DNA of 64,000 bases from Nostoc linckia z4 (GCF_002608075.1 NZ_LAHA01000039.1:1-64000); one strand, 5' to 3'. Shown: positions 16,402 to 25,942, counted from the first letter of the stretch. Notes: generated by a model from the sequence alone, not told the origin. Program-made: numbers and translations.

Positions 16402-17692
16402 TGGATTTTAACCTTTGATTTGCTAGCAGTTTATTTTTGCTTAAATGATAATCTCCACGCGATAAATGTTTTTCTAGCCAAATGAAGAGGACTATAAACA
16501 AATATCGACTCCCCATTTCTTTGAGCTTTAACTTAGAAACTCCTGTGGTTCTATTTCTCCAAGTAATGGGAATAGTTGTATAAGAATAGCCTCTTACTAT
16601 GGCTTTAAGTGGCATTTCTACAGTTAAATTAAAATGATGAGATACTAATGGAGATATACCTTCAATAACTTCTTTACGATAAATTTTAAATGCATTGGTG
16701 GTATCATTAAATTTTAAGCCAAATAAAATTTTAATAAATAAGTTAGCTAAACGATTGACAATTAATTTATGGGTGGGATAATCAATGACTTTGCCTCCTC
16801 TAATAAAGCGGGAACCAAAAACACAATCGTATCCTTCTTGCAGTTTATGGTAATAAGATATAATGTCTTCTGGTGCATCCGAACTATCTGCCATAACTAC
16901 TGCGACAGCATCTTTTGTAAAATTTTCTAAGCCACAGCGAACTGCAAATCCAAAGCCGTTGGGGTAATAATTATTGATGTAACGCAGCTTGCTATTTTCC
17001 GAATTTAACTGTTGTAATAATTGTTCTGTGTTATCTTTGCTGTTGTCGTTAACAACTAAAATTTCGTAATCTATAGTTTCTTGTTCCAATACTGTGCTAA
17101 TAGTCCGAACAGTTTGAACTATGCAGTCTTCTTCGTTGTAGGCTGGAATTACTATTGATAAAGTCTTGATGGATTTTAAAGTCTCCATCGCTCTTGCTTC
17201 ATTCCCAATCAAGCTAGAATTTTCTAATAGAGCTGGAGCTAATGCTTCTGGATAATATGTTAGTGATTTTTTTTGTTTTGGAGTTTTAAATACAAAGCGA
17301 TCGCTAATTAAATAATTAATCGATGCGCTCACAAGTGCGCCTATTATAGTATTGATGCCATAGTTAACTTTCAACCAATCCAAAATCGGAAAAATCAAAA
17401 AAATTCGAGTAATAACAGCAGCACCCGCAGAAACATGATAAAGAGGAAGCTGCCGTAAAAATACTTCTCTCAGATTCCAAATACCACCAGTCCAAACCCA
17501 TGTCCGATATACAAAAAAACTAAATATTAAAGAAAGTTCAATTGAAACTACATTGGCAATATTACGCAAAAAAGCTGTATTAAATCCTAGCTTTTCAATA
17601 ATTAAATAAATCAGTACTAAATTTAACGCTGCTGCTAAACCGCCACCAAGCAGAAACTTTAGTATTTTGGGTTTAAGCATTTTTCTTAGCAT
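16394..17692 (-). CDS. GtrA-GT2 fusion: membrane flippase-like domain plus polyprenyl-phosphate glycosyltransferase
   Basis: A 432-residue two-domain protein. Residues about 8-140 are a GtrA domain with four membrane segments (FLLGGGLAAALNLVLIYLII and later helices). Residues about 175-400 are a GT2 domain of the dolichol-phosphate mannosyltransferase/GtrB kind: LSIVIPAYNEEDCIVQTV, ILVVNDNSKD, VVMADSSDAPED and GSRFIRGG. GT2 enzymes of this kind load a sugar on undecaprenyl phosphate and GtrA-like proteins are thought to flip it. Here both steps sit in one chain. The product may feed the GT-C-like membrane protein encoded just upstream. It overlaps the downstream epimerase gene by eight bases. 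Confidence 0.88.
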   Translation of the reverse strand: MLRKMLKPKILKFLLGGGLAAALNLVLIYLIIEKLGFNTAFLRNIANVVSIELSLIFSFFVYRTWVWTGGIWNLREVFLRQLPLYHVSAGAAVITRIFLIFPILDWLKVNYGINTIIGALVSASINYLISDRFVFKTPKQKKSLTYYPEALAPALLENSSLIGNEARAMETLKSIKTLSIVIPAYNEEDCIVQTVRTISTVLEQETIDYEILVVNDNSKDNTEQLLQQLNSENSKLRYINNYYPNGFGFAVRCGLENFTKDAVAVVMADSSDAPEDIISYYHKLQEGYDCVFGSRFIRGGKVIDYPTHKLIVNRLANLFIKILFGLKFNDTTNAFKIYRKEVIEGISPLVSHHFNLTVEMPLKAIVRGYSYTTIPITWRNRTTGVSKLKLKEMGSRYLFIVLFIWLEKHLSRGDYHLSKNKLLANQRLKSNG

Positions 17693-17756
17693 TTGAGTCT
17701 ATCACTCCTTTTATGTTCCCAATCATAAATACAACAGTTTTTAAACTAAATTATTT

Positions 17757-19508
17757 TTATTCCACCAGTTTTATCTTTGGTTCACCATTCAACTTTATGA
17801 ACTGTTGACGTTTTCGATCGTAAACCCAAGCCTTAATTACAGTTTCACCTAGTGGTATAGAATTTAGAGAAACATTTGCTTGCCAACCTGATGTATTATA
17901 AAGACTTGATTTTAAAGCTGTAGCAACATCAGGTCTTTTTAAATTCACAAGCCCACTAGCAAAAAATAATTGATTATTGCCATAAGACAGCAGAACCAGC
18001 GGTGGCTGTTCTTGATGTTCTGGGAGAATAGCCCAGCCAAACAACTTTAAAGTATCGCTCCTATGGAAATTTAAGGGCTGTTGTCCCGTTGGTGGAACAT
18101 CAATGTAACCATAAACTTTGTCAGCTTGATTAATAAAATTTATATTTTCAGGAAAATTACGAAAATCTAATTTTTTAAGAACTATAGTTAGTTCTCTCAT
18201 TAAAAATTGATCTGGGAAAATAAAATTTAAACAGTTATCAGGTGATTTACTTATGGATTTATCTATAAAATTTATTATTTCTAAGCAATTTTTACCAGCC
18301 TTCCTTTGTATCGAAATATTTTGCGCTTCTACAATACTACTAGTTGAACTATAAATAAAGAGAGATATTAAAAAACTCAAGCATAATCCTGAAACTATAT
18401 ATTTTTTTTTGACTCCAACTTGCCATTTGTAGAAAATCCATAATCCAGACAATTGTAAACAGGATATGACTAATAATATCGAAACAGTTATGTACCTAGA
18501 TGCAGTAGCTTGCTCAACACCAAAACCAGCTCTACCAACAGTAGTAATTGATGCAAACAAAACGGTAAACCAACCGAATGATAACCAAGGTGCTACTTTA
18601 TTGGCAAACTCTGATTTTTGATCGACAAAAAACAAAATATTAAAAAATAAAAAAATTGATATTATTATTAGCCCAGTAACTACAGGAGGAAAAGTAGTTT
18701 TTAATAATGAAAAACCTATGAGAGTGAAGAAGTATTCAAATGCAATTAATGGATTCTCTAAAACAAAAAATATAGCAGGATGATGAGAAGGTTTTTCATA
18801 ACCAATATAATAGATTGCAACACAAAAAGTAAAAATTACCATCCATAACAAAATCCTGAGTTGTTTCTGTTTATTTCTTCCTTCAAGGATGTATACTGAT
18901 GGCAGTATAGCAAGCCAAGATAGTAATCCATGAGCGGACGAAAAGCTAGCAACAAAACAACATATAGATGCAAGTAATAGTCTAATATTTGGAAGTAAGT
19001 TTTTCGGTACAGTAAGAATGAAAACTGCTAATATTAAGCAGGTATTGATTAGTAGCCAAGCTATTTGAAAACCCCATAACCAATTTTCATACTGATTTAA
19101 TGAAAAATATGCAATAGAAATTGTTACATTAAATAAATGAAATAATACTTTATTAGATTGATTCCAATTAGAAGCTGCAATTTTATATAAAATTACAAAA
19201 TTTAGTAAAGCTAACAAGAAAATAAAGTAAATTTCTAGTTTAATATTCCATTTAGAAGAAAATGCCAGTACTGCAAATATTATCCTTGGAAAAAGTATGC
19301 GATGCTCGTTGTGTTGAGAAAAAAAATCGTTGAAATTTGTAGTACCGCTATGAATTTTATCAAAAAAATTTACTAATGCCCAATCATCGCCAAAGGGTAA
19401 ATTGACACTAAAAGTAGTTACAAACCAGAAAAGTAGAACAGCTGGTAGGGAATATGCAACTACTAAGAGTAACTTTGCTTTTTGAAATGAAACAGGTTTG
19501 TTGTACAT
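17757..19508 (-). CDS. Polytopic membrane protein, possible GT-C glycosyltransferase, with C-terminal soluble domain
   Basis: A 583-residue protein with roughly ten to eleven predicted membrane helices up to residue 390. Its first extracytoplasmic loop has the acidic pair in PFGDDWALVNFF followed by FFSQHNEHRILFPR, a layout seen in GT-C transferases that use polyprenyl-phosphate sugars. The last 170 residues are soluble and beta-rich (LKLFGWAILPEH, LVLLSYGNNQLFFASG, IKAWVYDRKR). No family can be named with certainty; a Wzy-like polymerase is the alternative. Next to the GtrA-GT2 gene, a role in adding a lipid-linked sugar on the outer face is plausible. Confidence 0.7.
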   Translation of the reverse strand: MYNKPVSFQKAKLLLVVAYSLPAVLLFWFVTTFSVNLPFGDDWALVNFFDKIHSGTTNFNDFFSQHNEHRILFPRIIFAVLAFSSKWNIKLEIYFIFLLALLNFVILYKIAASNWNQSNKVLFHLFNVTISIAYFSLNQYENWLWGFQIAWLLINTCLILAVFILTVPKNLLPNIRLLLASICCFVASFSSAHGLLSWLAILPSVYILEGRNKQKQLRILLWMVIFTFCVAIYYIGYEKPSHHPAIFFVLENPLIAFEYFFTLIGFSLLKTTFPPVVTGLIIISIFLFFNILFFVDQKSEFANKVAPWLSFGWFTVLFASITTVGRAGFGVEQATASRYITVSILLVISCLQLSGLWIFYKWQVGVKKKYIVSGLCLSFLISLFIYSSTSSIVEAQNISIQRKAGKNCLEIINFIDKSISKSPDNCLNFIFPDQFLMRELTIVLKKLDFRNFPENINFINQADKVYGYIDVPPTGQQPLNFHRSDTLKLFGWAILPEHQEQPPLVLLSYGNNQLFFASGLVNLKRPDVATALKSSLYNTSGWQANVSLNSIPLGETVIKAWVYDRKRQQFIKLNGEPKIKLVE

Positions 19509-19646
19509 AATTTTTTCGGTGAAATTTTATTGATTGTAGAATTCAAGTAAGAATCTGCGCTTTTCACCGAATATTTCCGATTGATGATAAGGATGTCTAG
19601 GACGGTTCCAGAGGATGTTCATAAAATATGTTGACTCTAGCCTACA

Positions 19647-20423
19647 CTAACGAACAGCTGCTAAAGCAAAGCTCGGTCCATTCGGATGATCTGGAGCATC
19701 AAAACTAATTTCAATGTTTTTCAAACCAAAGTACTTGAGGCAAGATAGTATATCATTACGGCTCATCCAATAACTATTGCTTGCATTACCGCCACAGAAA
19801 CCTGACCACTCCAGCGCTTTTTCATATTCTTGACGATAAAGAATGTGCTTAAAGCCATCATAATTAGTTTGAGAACTACCTGTAAATTTATGTCTCAGCT
19901 TTGGATTAGCTGAAATGATATTTTTGTCGTAATAATGAGTCCAAATAAATATTTTATCTGTACACTTAGCTATTAATCCAATCAATTCAGCTGGATTTGT
20001 CATATGATATAGTACACCGCTAGCTATGCATACATCAAATTTAGTCTCGGTGTTTCGCAAATATTCTACAAAGTCCCCATATAAAAAACGTGTCTTTTTG
20101 AGATCTAATATTTCTTTGATAATTAAACACTTTAAATAAGCACGACTATTAGCTTCTATTGATAAAATTGATGCTGCTTTTAAGGATTCCAACATATAAG
20201 TGTGTCCTGCTTCTAATGGGCCCAACTCCAGCACAGTTTTACCTTCAATTCCTCCTAATTGAGTTGCGGCCCAATCAATTCTTGGATCTTCAAACAATGG
20301 AATTGAACCTGCTTGAAAATTTGCCAGTGGAGTAGGTAATTTTGATGACCACTCACCTTTAAAAATATCGAGTGCGTTTTGGGGACTGGGCGCAGATTTG
20401 ATGTATTGATCTAAAATATTCAT
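19647..20423 (-). CDS. Class I SAM-dependent methyltransferase
   Basis: A 258-residue Rossmann methyltransferase. Motif I reads VLELGPLEAGHTYML, the acidic end of strand 2 is SIEANS, and the motif IV region is VCIASGVLYHMTNP, as in methyltransferases that sit in polysaccharide clusters. It has no membrane segment. The likely substrate is a sugar of the polymer, for example an O-methyl group, as cyanobacterial surface polysaccharides often carry O-methylated sugars. It lies in the minus-strand operon, 34 bases downstream of another methyltransferase gene. Confidence 0.87.
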   Translation of the reverse strand: MNILDQYIKSAPSPQNALDIFKGEWSSKLPTPLANFQAGSIPLFEDPRIDWAATQLGGIEGKTVLELGPLEAGHTYMLESLKAASILSIEANSRAYLKCLIIKEILDLKKTRFLYGDFVEYLRNTETKFDVCIASGVLYHMTNPAELIGLIAKCTDKIFIWTHYYDKNIISANPKLRHKFTGSSQTNYDGFKHILYRQEYEKALEWSGFCGGNASNSYWMSRNDILSCLKYFGLKNIEISFDAPDHPNGPSFALAAVR

Positions 20424-20457
20424 AGTTTTATAAAATGAACTGAAAAACCAGAAAAAT

Positions 20458-21261
20458 TTATCCTACTTTTTTCAAAATGGCAATAAATTCTATTCCATTC
20501 TTTTGAAGCAATTCGATTTCAAAGTTGAAATATTGCTTTCTACAGTAAAGAAGAAATTCTAAAAACTCTACCTGAGTCCATACATGAAAGTGAATACTGT
20601 AGTTAATATTCATCAAGTGCTGAACTGATGCTGCAACTTGAGCTTCTGGTACTTTATTGACTAATCTACTCCACTCCTCAAAGTGAGAATTCACAGACCA
20701 TGCAGGCCCATAAGCATAATCATCAATCAAGTGTTCCAGAGATGTGACCGGGCGCTCGGAGTCAAAGGTGTAACGCATATCTGGCACAGCCATATACAAA
20801 ATCCCGTTAGGCTTTAGTACTCTCAAATGCTGCTTAATTGTACTGATAGGGTTTTGGCAATGTTCAATCATGTGATTAGCAATCACAAAATCTACTGAAG
20901 AGTCGGGTACGGATAATAGATTTTCGCCGTCATCAATAATATCAATTTCTACTAATTCAAATTCTGCGAGTTCTGGATACTGTTTTCTGAGTTCAGCTAC
21001 AGATATTCTGTCAACATAACGAACCTCAGCATTACTGGGAACTTCTAACGGTGAATGTAGCGCTCCAATCTCAATACCATGACCCGATAAATACTGCGAA
21101 GCAATTTGCCTACGCAAACTTTGTTCCGGTGTACTAGCATTGTTAGTTTTTACTTGCAGATCAGGTGTACTAGCATTGTTAGTTTTTTCCTCAACTCGGA
21201 GTTCATTTTTATTTATTAAATCCTTTAATTTATACAGCAAATTTTCTAATATGTAACCCAT
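20458..21261 (-). CDS. Class I SAM-dependent methyltransferase with duplicated N-terminal linker
   Basis: Encodes 267 residues. Motif I is GIEIGALHSPLEVP, with FVIANHMIEHCQNPIS as motif IV and VLKPNGILYMAVPD as motif V/VI, typical of small-molecule or glycan methyltransferases. Residues about 26-50 contain a 12-residue tandem duplication (VKTNNASTPDLQ then VKTNNASTPEQS) from a 36-bp DNA repeat around 21128-21190. It shows no similarity in arrangement to the neighbouring methyltransferase at 19647, so it is not a recent gene duplicate. It probably acts on the polysaccharide or its cap. Confidence 0.87.
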   Translation of the reverse strand: MGYILENLLYKLKDLINKNELRVEEKTNNASTPDLQVKTNNASTPEQSLRRQIASQYLSGHGIEIGALHSPLEVPSNAEVRYVDRISVAELRKQYPELAEFELVEIDIIDDGENLLSVPDSSVDFVIANHMIEHCQNPISTIKQHLRVLKPNGILYMAVPDMRYTFDSERPVTSLEHLIDDYAYGPAWSVNSHFEEWSRLVNKVPEAQVAASVQHLMNINYSIHFHVWTQVEFLEFLLYCRKQYFNFEIELLQKNGIEFIAILKKVG

Positions 21262-21305
21262 CTATGACATTACTCCTAAAATAATAAAATCTTAAATTTA
21301 AAAGT

Positions 21306-24300
21306 CTATATCCTTATACTAAAGTCTTCGACTTGCCTAGATAAATGTGGACTATAACAAGGATCGTGTTCCATAAATTCTTTCCATTTATTCTGCATAT
21401 ACATTATTTCTTTCATAAATCTAGCTTGTTTTGCAGGTGTATCTTCATGGCCTCTACTCTTAGATTCATAATGATACAGTAGGACGTGCGGTAAGTAGAT
21501 ATTCTTGTAACCTTTTTCAACAAGCTTTAAACAAAAGTCAACATCATTAAATGCCACTTTAAGTTCTTGTTCAAAACCTCCTATAGCTTCAAAAATTTCT
21601 CGTCTACACATTAAACAAGCTGCTGTTACAGCGGAATAATTATTTACAGTTAGGATTTGATCGAAGTATCCTGGAGAATCAGCTGGATAATATTTATGAC
21701 TATGGCCAGCAACTCCTCCAATACCCATAATTACGCCAGCATGTTGAATTGTATTATCTGGATATAATAACAAAGCTCCTACAGCACCTATAGAAGGTCT
21801 TTGAGCTTGTTCAACCATTGCATCAATCCAGTCAGGAGTAATTACTTCGATATCATTATTTAAAAATAGTAAATAATCTCCTTTAGCTTGATTAACTGCA
21901 TAATTATTAATTCGGGAATAATTAAAAGGTATATCTAATCGGTAGCATTTAAATCTATTGAATTCCTTTTGCTTCCATTTGGAGATCACATTAGCTGTAT
22001 TTTCTTCTTGACTCCCGTTATCTATGAGAATTACTTCATAATTTGGGTAAGTTGTCTTATCAAAAATAGATGTCAGGCATTTGTCTAAAATATCGCCTAA
22101 ATCTCTTGTAGGGATGATAATGCTAACAAGTTTATAATCTTTGATTGTGTATCTAATAATGTAATGACCAGCACAGTTCCGAGTCGGTGTAACTCGCCCG
22201 TCTTCTCCTCGTCTAGCAAGGGCATCTACTAATGCTTTCTCTGCTGCAATGACAGCATAAGGTTTTTGATCCGGTTTACTTGCCGCAGATTGGGGATGAA
22301 TTCTCCAGTGGTATAATATTTTTGGTATGTGAAATATTTTTGTAGTTTTTTCCGTTAATCTTAAAACTAAATCATAGTCTTGACTTCCCTCATACCCTAC
22401 CCTAAAACCTCCAATGGCGTTTACTAAATCTCGTCGATATATCCCTAAATGGCAGGTATACATCCGAGATAAAAAAGAGTCAGGACACCAATCTGGTTTA
22501 AAGAAAGGATCTTGAAGTTTACGGTTATCATCAATTTTATCTTCATCAGAATAAATCATATCTGCTTCTGGATGCTTATTCAGCAGTAGAGCAGTTTCAT
22601 ACAAAGCATCTGGAGTTAGTAAATCATCGTGATCTAGTAAGGCAATAAATTCGCCTGTTGCTATTTCTATTGCTGAGTTAGAACAACTAGAAATATGGCC
22701 ATTTTCAGTTCTAAAAATAACTTTTATCCTAGAATCTTTCAAGGAGTAGTCTTCTAAAATTTCTCTAATATAATTATGTGTAGAGTAATCGTCAGCAATA
22801 CATAACTCCCAACGTGGATACACTTGATTCAATACAGATTCAATAGCTGCTCGGAGATAGACCTCAGGAGTATTGAAAACAGGCATAATCACACTAATAG
22901 TCGGCTGATAAGCTAAGAATTTTGCGGTTTCAACCATCTTTTGTAAGGCTGTTTCAGTGGGGTAGTTTTGGTTCAGCCACTTCTGATAATTAAGATCGTT
23001 AGTTTGAGGAATACCTGGTAGTGGGATGGTAGATAGTGATAAATCATCAAAGTTTAACTTTGAAGAAGTTTTTTCCCGTAATTTGTTCAAGCAGTAACGG
23101 AGTCCCTTTGTTCGGAACACAAACCATAAATTTTTCAGTTTTGACAAAAAATTTATGTAAAATAAACTATTTTCGTCTATTAAACTTGTAGCGCTTTTGA
23201 ATTTCATCCATAAACTTTTGTCAAACGAGTTCTCATCGTCCAGTGAACCCAAGACATGTCTAAATCTAAACCATATTTTTCGCATCCGCCAAAATTTACT
23301 AGTACTCATCGCTATAATTGTGCTCTGCGATCGCTCTAACTGAGCTTGAGTATCTTGTAATTGAAATTGGGAATGTTCTAATTGAGCTTGAGTATCTTGT
23401 AATTGAAATTGGGAATGTTCTAATTGAGCTTGAGTATCTTGTAATTGAGATTGAGAATGTTCTAACTGAGCTTGAGTATCTTGTAATTGAGATTGGGAAT
23501 GTTCTAATTGAGCTTGAGTATCTTGTAATTGAGATTGAGAATGTTCTAACTGAGCTTGAGTATCTTGTAATTGAGATTGAGAATGTTCTAACTGAGCTTG
23601 AGTATCTTGTAATTGAAATTGGGAATGTTCTAACTGAGCTTGAGTATCTTGTAATTGAAATTGGGAATGTTCTAACTGAGCTTGAGTATCTTGTAATTGA
23701 GATTGTAATTCCTGCAACAGAAGCTGATTTTCCTGTACTTTAGCTTGAGCTTGTTCCAGTTTTATTTGTGTGTCTTGTAGTTGAGATTGCAATTCCCGCG
23801 ATTCTTCTAATATCTTAGAAGAGTGCTTCTTGATTGCAGGATATTCTGCTTCTATACTGCAAGGTTCTGCCCGAATAATAAACTGTAAAGTTTCGGCATC
23901 TCGATCTTCTTCAATTTGTTTAATAGTATCACTGTTGAATTCTTCTCTATTATTCTTAGGTATTAAAGGATTATCTGAAAAAATTCCTATTTGTGTTTGG
24001 TCAACAATGTTTACTAAATATCCTGGTCTTTCAAATAATTCCTCAATTGTTTTTCTGGTAAAAAACCTTAAATGAGTGTTATCTAAAATTCCTAATTCTG
24101 TATATTCAAATCTACCTTGTAGTAAAGATAAGCGAATTGCACCGTGAGCAATATTTGGGATAGAAGCAATTACATATCCATCTTTTTTTAAGATCTGCTT
24201 TGTGTCTTCCAAAATTTTCCAAGGGTTTCGCAGATGTTCCAAAACATCTCCAAATACTGCTACATCAAACTCATGGCTAGGTAAAATTTCTGTAACAGAA

Positions 24301-24563
24301 ACAAAATCCAAGTCTGCAACTATTACCTCTTTACAGTATTGTTCGGCAAGTTTGGCAGCATTTGGGTTTATGTCTACTCCTGTGACAATACACCCTTTCT
24401 TATTGAGTAACTTAGCAAAGTAACCAGTCGCACACCCAAAGTCTACTACTCGCTGATTGTCTGCAATGAGGTTGAACATTTTCGTTAAACTGTGGTTTTG
24501 ATCCAAACCTTCTTCTGCGAGGGTTTCAACTAAGGGGTAATCTTTTGACCAATCTTTATTCAT
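21306..24563 (-). CDS. Methyltransferase - repeat coiled coil - GT2 - GT2 fusion protein
   Basis: A 1085-residue multidomain enzyme. Residues about 25-240 are a class I methyltransferase (VVDFGCATGYFA, FGDVLEHLRNPWKIL). About 245-410 is a coiled coil with nine QLQDTQAQLE cores in exact 14-residue (two-heptad) repeats, Leu at d and mostly Gln at a. GT2 domain 1 starts near 553 (ISVIMPVFNTPE, with LLDHDDLL) and GT2 domain 2 near 810 (VSIIIPTRDLGD, with LFLNNDIEV and FNDVDFCLKL). Methyltransferase plus coiled coil beside a Wzm/Wzt exporter recalls WbdD, which caps O-antigen and measures its length; here the glycosyltransferases are in the same chain. No kinase domain is seen. Chain-length control is inference. 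Confidence 0.9.
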   Translation of the reverse strand: MNKDWSKDYPLVETLAEEGLDQNHSLTKMFNLIADNQRVVDFGCATGYFAKLLNKKGCIVTGVDINPNAAKLAEQYCKEVIVADLDFVSVTEILPSHEFDVAVFGDVLEHLRNPWKILEDTKQILKKDGYVIASIPNIAHGAIRLSLLQGRFEYTELGILDNTHLRFFTRKTIEELFERPGYLVNIVDQTQIGIFSDNPLIPKNNREEFNSDTIKQIEEDRDAETLQFIIRAEPCSIEAEYPAIKKHSSKILEESRELQSQLQDTQIKLEQAQAKVQENQLLLQELQSQLQDTQAQLEHSQFQLQDTQAQLEHSQFQLQDTQAQLEHSQSQLQDTQAQLEHSQSQLQDTQAQLEHSQSQLQDTQAQLEHSQSQLQDTQAQLEHSQFQLQDTQAQLEHSQFQLQDTQAQLERSQSTIIAMSTSKFWRMRKIWFRFRHVLGSLDDENSFDKSLWMKFKSATSLIDENSLFYINFLSKLKNLWFVFRTKGLRYCLNKLREKTSSKLNFDDLSLSTIPLPGIPQTNDLNYQKWLNQNYPTETALQKMVETAKFLAYQPTISVIMPVFNTPEVYLRAAIESVLNQVYPRWELCIADDYSTHNYIREILEDYSLKDSRIKVIFRTENGHISSCSNSAIEIATGEFIALLDHDDLLTPDALYETALLLNKHPEADMIYSDEDKIDDNRKLQDPFFKPDWCPDSFLSRMYTCHLGIYRRDLVNAIGGFRVGYEGSQDYDLVLRLTEKTTKIFHIPKILYHWRIHPQSAASKPDQKPYAVIAAEKALVDALARRGEDGRVTPTRNCAGHYIIRYTIKDYKLVSIIIPTRDLGDILDKCLTSIFDKTTYPNYEVILIDNGSQEENTANVISKWKQKEFNRFKCYRLDIPFNYSRINNYAVNQAKGDYLLFLNNDIEVITPDWIDAMVEQAQRPSIGAVGALLLYPDNTIQHAGVIMGIGGVAGHSHKYYPADSPGYFDQILTVNNYSAVTAACLMCRREIFEAIGGFEQELKVAFNDVDFCLKLVEKGYKNIYLPHVLLYHYESKSRGHEDTPAKQARFMKEIMYMQNKWKEFMEHDPCYSPHLSRQVEDFSIRI
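23334..23705. repeat. In-frame 42-bp tandem repeat encoding the coiled coil
   Basis: Eight complete and one partial copies of a 42-bp unit (plus strand begins TGAGCTTGAGTATCTTGTAA at 23341, 23383, 23425 and so on). Copies differ at only a few positions, giving Phe/Ser exchange in the protein. Because 42 is a multiple of 3 and of the 21-bp heptad length, gain or loss of units keeps both reading frame and coiled-coil register. The plus-strand frame also stays open, but this is a by-product of the repeat. Confidence 0.97.
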
Positions 24564-24595
24564 AATTACTAAGAGTCTAGTGATATTTACATTAA

Positions 24596-25942
24596 TTAAA
24601 CTTGTGTTGCTATTCTTGGTAAGACTTCTTTGTTTACTTCAACAACCATCGGTTGAGCTACTAAAGCATGAATGTGCTTTCCAGTCTCTGGGGGCAAAAT
24701 TTGAAAAACCATGATATTATCAATCCAGTCAAAGCTAAGAGCTTCATAGCTTTCAGAACCAGCAACTGTTAAGCTATAAGAACTAGGTCTAAGAGGTAAA
24801 TTAAATTTAAATTTAATTTCTATTTCTTCTCCTGGTTCTAATTCTCCTATTTTTATATTTTCTTCTAAAGTATTACTACCAATTACTTCATTTCCATTTT
24901 TATCGCATATATAAAAGCCCACAATACAACTTTTTAGGGAAAAATAAACTTTCAAATTCACAATTAAGGTTACTTGTTCATCAAATGCAAGAATGGGATT
25001 TTCGCCAGCATATTCACCCAAATGATTAAGGATTTTTACGCTTTCTATTCTGGCTTTTCCACTTCCTCTGCGTGTTGCCTTGCTGAAACTTGAACTTAGA
25101 GATGAAATATCGCTATTTTGAGGGTTTGAAGCTTGTGTTTCTTTATTTACAACGGTATTTACTTGTTTTTGGGAATTAACCTCAACTTCTTGTGCTAAAC
25201 CTAATTCAAGTTCTGTAACTAGTTTTAAATATTCAATTACAACCGCATTTGGCAATCCTGTGGTATGTACTTTCCCGTCATGAATCATGATCGCTGAATT
25301 GCACAATGTTTTGATTGCGCCGGCATCGTGGGAAACAAATAATGTTGTCACTCCAGAGTCCATCATCGCACGCATTTGCCGCATACAACGATGTTGAAAT
25401 ACAATATCTCCAACAGCAAGTGCTTCGTCAACAATTAAAATCTCTGGATCTACATTGACTGCTACAGCAAATGCCAAGCGTACATACATACCACTAGAAT
25501 AAGTTTTAACGGGTTGTTCGATGAAATCGCCGATATCGGCAAAAGCAGCAATATCATCAAATCTGTCTTCGATTTGTTTTTGACTCAATCCTAACAATCG
25601 TCCGTTAAAAAAGACATTTTGTCTTCCAGTAAACTCTGGGTTAAAACCACTTCCTAATTCTAATAAAGCAGAAACTCGGCCATCGACTCGCACATCACCA
25701 GTTGAAGGGGTGAGAGTTCCCACTATAATTTGTAACAATGTACTTTTTCCAGAACCGTTGCGTCCAATTACTCCAACAGTCTGTCCTTTGGGAATCTCTA
25801 TGTTGATATCCCGAAGTGCCCAAAATTCATCTGTTCTACTCTTGCCGGGTAGCAAAACTTCTTTGAGCCTATCGACAGGGCGGCTGTAGCGTTTGAAACA
25901 CTTGGAGACATTCTTAAGGGAAATAGCAATTTCTTCACCCAT
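24596..25942 (-). CDS. Wzt-type ABC transporter ATPase with C-terminal glycan-binding domain
   Basis: About 448 residues. The ATPase domain has Walker A GRNGSGKSTLL, signature YSSGMYVRLAFA, Walker B ILIVDEALAVGD and the switch His in FVSHD. A Ser/Asn-rich linker (near 265-285) leads to a C-terminal beta-sandwich like that of E. coli O9a Wzt, which recognises the modified end of the exported glycan. Such a domain suggests export of a capped polymer. ATG 25942 is preferred; a GTG ten codons upstream is the alternative and neither has a strong Shine-Dalgarno. It pairs with the permease 121-150 bases upstream. Confidence 0.92.
   Translation of the reverse strand: MGEEIAISLKNVSKCFKRYSRPVDRLKEVLLPGKSRTDEFWALRDINIEIPKGQTVGVIGRNGSGKSTLLQIIVGTLTPSTGDVRVDGRVSALLELGSGFNPEFTGRQNVFFNGRLLGLSQKQIEDRFDDIAAFADIGDFIEQPVKTYSSGMYVRLAFAVAVNVDPEILIVDEALAVGDIVFQHRCMRQMRAMMDSGVTTLFVSHDAGAIKTLCNSAIMIHDGKVHTTGLPNAVVIEYLKLVTELELGLAQEVEVNSQKQVNTVVNKETQASNPQNSDISSLSSSFSKATRRGSGKARIESVKILNHLGEYAGENPILAFDEQVTLIVNLKVYFSLKSCIVGFYICDKNGNEVIGSNTLEENIKIGELEPGEEIEIKFKFNLPLRPSSYSLTVAGSESYEALSFDWIDNIMVFQILPPETGKHIHALVAQPMVVEVNKEVLPRIATQV

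Noticed and set aside
23334..23705. Regular repeats reminiscent of a CRISPR array
   Set aside because: Units are contiguous 42-mers without unique spacers and lie in frame in a coding region.
23318..23743. Open plus-strand frame of 141 codons repeating LTELEYLVIEI
   Set aside because: It is the antisense of the 42-bp coding repeat; because the unit is a multiple of three, any frame without a stop in one unit stays open. No start signal or homology.
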